In this document: positions 60,959 to 64,000 of the stretch, one piece after another
How the letters are laid out: each line of letters begins with the position of its first letter
Numbering within the stretch: the first letter of the stretch is position 1
From: Nonomuraea glycinis
GTDB taxonomy: Bacteria; Actinomycetota; Actinomycetes; Streptosporangiales; Streptosporangiaceae
NCBI RefSeq assembly: GCF_014646515.1
Contig: NZ_BMNK01000010.1
Location: 143,156-207,155 of the forward strand
DNA length: 64,000 bases
Reading direction: 5' to 3'
Notes under the pieces: model-generated
The model's database searches: none
What the model saw: the letters and a program-made list of their open reading frames with translations, nothing else
What the model was told of the DNA's origin: nothing
Position numbers and translations under genes: made by a program

Positions 60959-61735
60959 TCACACGTCCCTTCGGCATAGCAGCCAGGTGCCGGCGAGCAG
61001 GGGTAGCAGGGCATAGGTCACCAGGACTGCGGCCGCCGCCACAGGTGGCAGAAGTGAGCCGTACACCGTGTTCGTGGTCGTATCGCGGGTGATCTCATGC
61101 GGGAGAGCGCCGATCATCACAGATCCCAGCAGGTCACTCCAGGGTTGGGGCAGGTTGCCCACGATGATGGGGACGACGTACACGGCGCCCACCAGCACAA
61201 CGATCGAGCCGGAAGCGGTGCGAAGGATCGACCCCAGTCCTACGCCGAGCAGCGCGAACACCGGCACTGTGAGCGCCAAGGCGGTCAAGAGCGGCAGCTT
61301 GTCCGTGAACGGTATCTGGTAGAGGCCGCCGAAGCGGTCAGCGATCAGTGCCCGGCACACGAAGTAGGTGGCGAAGATCACCGCTGAGCCTGTGAACAGG
61401 GCGATGACACCGACCACAACGGACTTTCCGGCCATCACAGGCCAGCGTTTGGGCACAGCGGTCAGACTCGTTCTGATGAAACCGGTGGCGTATTCGGATG
61501 TCGTGGCCAGCACACCCAGGACGCCCATGCAGAGCTGGGGCACCATGAGCACGACTTCTTCGAGCTCGGCAAGGCGAGCACCCGGCTTCTGTGCTGGGGT
61601 GGCGTGGTCGTACATGTCAACAGCCATCCATGCGAGTCCAAGGCCGAGCAGGATGCCGCCGAGGCTGATGCTCACGGTGAGGTGACTTGACCGTACCGAG
61701 CGGATTTTGAGCCATTCGGAGGCGAGAACACTCAT
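60959..61735 (-). CDS. ABC-2 type permease
   Basis: 258 residues, about six spans. It begins 'MSVLASEWLKIRSVRSSHL', the short EWxKLxS motif seen in actinomycete ABC-2 permeases, and is homologous to the preceding permease. The ATG overlaps that gene's stop by 4 bases (ATGA), so both are made together, probably as a heterodimer. The frame extends further upstream but this would overlap the other permease. Confidence 0.85.
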   Translation of the reverse strand: MSVLASEWLKIRSVRSSHLTVSISLGGILLGLGLAWMAVDMYDHATPAQKPGARLAELEEVVLMVPQLCMGVLGVLATTSEYATGFIRTSLTAVPKRWPVMAGKSVVVGVIALFTGSAVIFATYFVCRALIADRFGGLYQIPFTDKLPLLTALALTVPVFALLGVGLGSILRTASGSIVVLVGAVYVVPIIVGNLPQPWSDLLGSVMIGALPHEITRDTTTNTVYGSLLPPVAAAAVLVTYALLPLLAGTWLLCRRDV

Positions 61736-62496
61736 GCGTCCCTCCTCCACAGGAAGTAGAAGCCGACGGCGAGAGCCACCAGCGCGTATGAGATGAGTGC
61801 CACGAAGGCCACTCCGGGAGACAGCAGGCCATCGCCCAGGCGTGAAGAGAGCCGATCGCCGGCGATCTGGGGGACGAGATTCGGCAGCATCAGAGATGCC
61901 ACCCTGCTGTTCCACGGCTGAGGTAGGTAGGTCGCGATGCCGGGCAGGACGAATAGCATCGCCACCACCGACACGATCGCCGCCGCCGTTGAGCGAGTGA
62001 CGGCCCCCAGGCCAAGCCCTACGAGGGCCAGCACGGTGACCGAGACACCTGAGGCGAACAGCAACGGCAAATCATCGGAGAAGCCGGTGCTGTTGAATCC
62101 GAGCTGACGATCTCCCGCGATCAACCGGGCGGCCACGTAGGTGACGAGAAGGACCACATGAGCGGCGACGAACGTCACCCCACCGACGACTGCGGCCTTG
62201 GCCAGCAGGAGAGTGCCTCGGCTCGGCACGGCGGTGAGACTGGCGCGGATCATTCCCGTGGCGTGCTCGGAGGTGATGGCAAGCACGCCGATAGTGGCGA
62301 GACTGATCTGCACGAGCGGGAGGAAACCCTCTTCGGGGGCGGCGGCCCTCAGGGATCCACGCTCCTCCGCCAGACTGCTCACATAGATCGTCCACCCCAC
62401 CCCGAAAAGCATCATGAGGGCGGCTGAACCCAGCGCGTAGTAGGTCGAGGCGACCGAGCGCAACTTGAGCCACTCGGAGGAGAAAGCCATTCTCAT
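61732..62496 (-). CDS. ABC-2 type permease
   Basis: 254 residues, about six spans, starting 'MRMAFSSEWLKLRSVASTYY'. 'ITSEHATGMIRASLTAVPSRG' (in part) resembles the same stretch of its partner ('TTSEYATGFIRTSLTAVPKR'). The start overlaps the ATPase stop by 4 bases. Substrate unknown; systems of this build often export drugs, lipids or peptides. Confidence 0.87.
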   Translation of the reverse strand: MRMAFSSEWLKLRSVASTYYALGSAALMMLFGVGWTIYVSSLAEERGSLRAAAPEEGFLPLVQISLATIGVLAITSEHATGMIRASLTAVPSRGTLLLAKAAVVGGVTFVAAHVVLLVTYVAARLIAGDRQLGFNSTGFSDDLPLLFASGVSVTVLALVGLGLGAVTRSTAAAIVSVVAMLFVLPGIATYLPQPWNSRVASLMLPNLVPQIAGDRLSSRLGDGLLSPGVAFVALISYALVALAVGFYFLWRRDA

Positions 62497-63233
62497 GACC
62501 CCGATGCTCCGTACTCCAGGCTGCCGGCAGTGAGCGCCAGATAGGCGTCTTCGAGGGAGGGGTAGCGCGTGGTGAGCTCTTGGACGGTCTCTTCCGCGAT
62601 TAACTTTCCTCTGCCGACGATGACGATATGGTCGGCGGTAAGCGCCATCTCGCTCATCAGGTGGCTGGACAGCAGGATCGTCCTGCCCTCCGCGGCCAAT
62701 GAGCGCATGAGATCGCGGATCCAGCGCACTCCATCGGGGTCGAGTCCGTTGACCGGCTCGTCGAACATGAGCACGCCAGGGTCGCCGAGCAGCGCGGCCG
62801 CGATGCCCAGCCGCTGCTTCATGCCGAGGGAGAACCCGCCGACGTGCTTCTGTGCAACGCCGGCCAGGCCCACCCGCTCCAGCATCTCCGACACTCGTCC
62901 AGGGCCGATGCCGTTGGTGCGGGCCAGGCAGAGCAGATGGTTGAAGGCGCTGCGACCGCCATGCATCGCGCCTGCGTCGAGCAAGGCGCCCACCTCATGC
63001 ATGGGCCTGGGCAATGAGGCGTAGCGCTTGCCGTTGACCAGTGCCGCGCCGGACGACGGCGCGTCGAGGCCGAGGACCAGTCGCATGGTGGTGGACTTGC
63101 CCGCGCCATTGGGGCCGAGGAATCCGGTTACGTGGCCCGGCAGCACGGTGAAGGAGAGGTCATCGACCGCGAGCGTGCGGCCGTAGCGTTTCGTGAGGTG
63201 TTGGAGATCGATCACGCCGTTAGGTTGCGGCAC
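62493..63233 (-). CDS. ABC transporter ATP-binding protein
   Basis: 246 residues from the GTG at 63233, chosen because GGGGAGG lies 7-8 bases upstream; the ATG at 63251 would put this site inside the gene. Walker A 'GPNGAGKS', signature 'FSLGMKQRLG', Walker B 'VLMFDEPVNGLD' and the H-loop 'LLSSHLMSEM' are complete. It is the first gene of the exporter operon and directly follows a palindromic site. Confidence 0.95.
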   Translation of the reverse strand: MPQPNGVIDLQHLTKRYGRTLAVDDLSFTVLPGHVTGFLGPNGAGKSTTMRLVLGLDAPSSGAALVNGKRYASLPRPMHEVGALLDAGAMHGGRSAFNHLLCLARTNGIGPGRVSEMLERVGLAGVAQKHVGGFSLGMKQRLGIAAALLGDPGVLMFDEPVNGLDPDGVRWIRDLMRSLAAEGRTILLSSHLMSEMALTADHIVIVGRGKLIAEETVQELTTRYPSLEDAYLALTAGSLEYGASGS

Positions 63234-63250
63234 GGCGGGCCCTCCCCACA

Positions 63251-63266
63251 TCGGACCACGGTCCGA
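63251..63266. promoter_or_regulatory. Palindromic operator of the ABC operon
   Basis: TCGGACC-AC-GGTCCGA has perfect 7-bp arms and sits 17 bases before the ABC ATPase start, in the 93-base gap to the divergent histidine kinase. It suits a dimeric repressor or the response regulator of the adjacent two-component system. Confidence 0.6.
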
Positions 63267-63326
63267 ACCTCAATCTCAGACCCCGGGTTGACGTGCGAGC
63301 CTCGGTTCACCGGCTACCTTCGTCGC

Positions 63327-64000
63327 GTGAACGCCTCGCAACCCCTCTTCGCCAGACGGCTGCCACGTGCCCAGCTGATCATGTTGGACATGGCGGCCGG
63401 CTTGGGCCTCTCGCTCGTCTTCTTGACGGCGGCTGTCAACGCGGGGGAGCTGCCACCATGGGTCCGGCTCGCCGTCCCTCTGGGCCTAGGGCTGCCGCTG
63501 GCCATGCGACGGGTGCTCCCTCTGCCGGTTTTCCTGTTCACGTTGGTGGTCGCCATCGTGGCCGTCTGGCTCGGTGCGGTGAGTTTCGCCTACGTATCGC
63601 CGGCGTACGCCCTCTATTTGGTGGCGGTGGCCCAGAGTCGCAGCACTTGGTTGCCCAGTTCCGCCATTGGAGTGGTCACGGCGGTCACAGGGCTTGGCTT
63701 GGTGGTGGCCGGAGGCGCGCCCAAGGCGGCCGCTCCAGAGTGGTTGTTGGGCGTCGACAAGATGCTCATCGGCGTCGCGGCGCTGGGCGGTGCCTGGACG
63801 GTCGGGCGGGCAGTGCGCGAAAGGAGGATTTATGCGGCCCATGACGCCGAGCGGATGGCGGCCCAGGCCGTGAGCGAGGAGCGGTTGCGCATTGCGCGTG
63901 AGCTGCACGATGTCGTGACCCACAATGTGGGGCTGATCGCGGTCAAGGCCGGCGTTGCCAACCATGTCCTGCCCACCCGGCCAGAAGAGGCATATGAGGC
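63327..64000 (+). CDS. Sensor histidine kinase, HisKA_3 type (3' end outside window)
   Basis: The frame from GTG 63327 stays open to the window end, giving about 224 residues. The first 160 have four or five hydrophobic spans. A dimerisation helix follows with 'RLRIARELHDVVTHNVGLIAV' (in part): the His of 'ELHDVV' is the phosphorylation site of NarL/DesK-type kinases. The ATPase domain lies beyond 64,000. It is divergent from the ABC exporter operon, so the pair probably forms a sensing/exporter unit with a response regulator further on. Confidence 0.88.
   Translation, partial: MNASQPLFARRLPRAQLIMLDMAAGLGLSLVFLTAAVNAGELPPWVRLAVPLGLGLPLAMRRVLPLPVFLFTLVVAIVAVWLGAVSFAYVSPAYALYLVAVAQSRSTWLPSSAIGVVTAVTGLGLVVAGGAPKAAAPEWLLGVDKMLIGVAALGGAWTVGRAVRERRIYAAHDAERMAAQAVSEERLRIARELHDVVTHNVGLIAVKAGVANHVLPTRPEEAYE

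Overview
The window is high-GC actinobacterial DNA. Gene order, frequent GTG starts, rimP-nusA-ylxR-infB synteny, an FprA-type ferredoxin reductase and an LLM-class oxidoreductase all point to an actinomycete. Streptosporangiales (Nonomuraea/Streptosporangium-like) is my best guess, but that is inference.

Layout. 1-8.5 kb holds peripheral metabolism: the tail of a GntR regulator, a GNAT enzyme, cutC, a ferredoxin reductase/DUF6986 pair, and a three-gene operon (LLM oxidoreductase, adenylate-forming enzyme, acyl-CoA synthetase). That operon sits behind a strong TetR-type palindrome, and its last gene is broken. 8.5-29.9 kb is mostly the conserved information-processing core: proS, then rimP-nusA-ylxR-infB-ylxP-rbfA-nrnA-truB, ribF, rpsO, pnp, an M16 peptidase and dapB. 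A TRM11-like methyltransferase and a TetR/VOC pair are interposed.

29.9-58.1 kb is a roughly 28-kb accessory block between dapB and dapA, genes that lie much closer together in Streptomyces as I recall. Its centre (31.6-45.6 kb) is a RiPP locus of the FxSxx-COOH type. It has a 52-residue precursor ending F-S-S-S-I (fxsA), a radical SAM/SPASM maturase (fxsB), a separate HExxH protein overlapping fxsB by 4 nt, an NB-ARC/TPR protein (fxsT), an nSTAND1-TPR protein downstream of fxsA, and an MFS transporter. fxsB and the HExxH gene appear to be the last genes of one operon whose first three genes are P-loop NTPases: a KAP family protein, one with a degenerate Walker A, and a 908-residue membrane-anchored one. 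A cyclophane peptide pathway wired to several signalling-type NTPases is the most interesting part of the window. The block also holds menA, a MocR/EamA pair, a ferritin-like di-iron protein, a repressor module of two proteins each with two GntR winged helices facing twin operators, radC, and a gene-poor stretch with tandem repeats.

58.1-64 kb returns to the core with dapA and rnj (RNase J), followed by an ABC-2 exporter operon and the start of a divergent sensor histidine kinase that runs off the window. I see no rRNA, tRNA, insertion sequence, integrase or CRISPR array.
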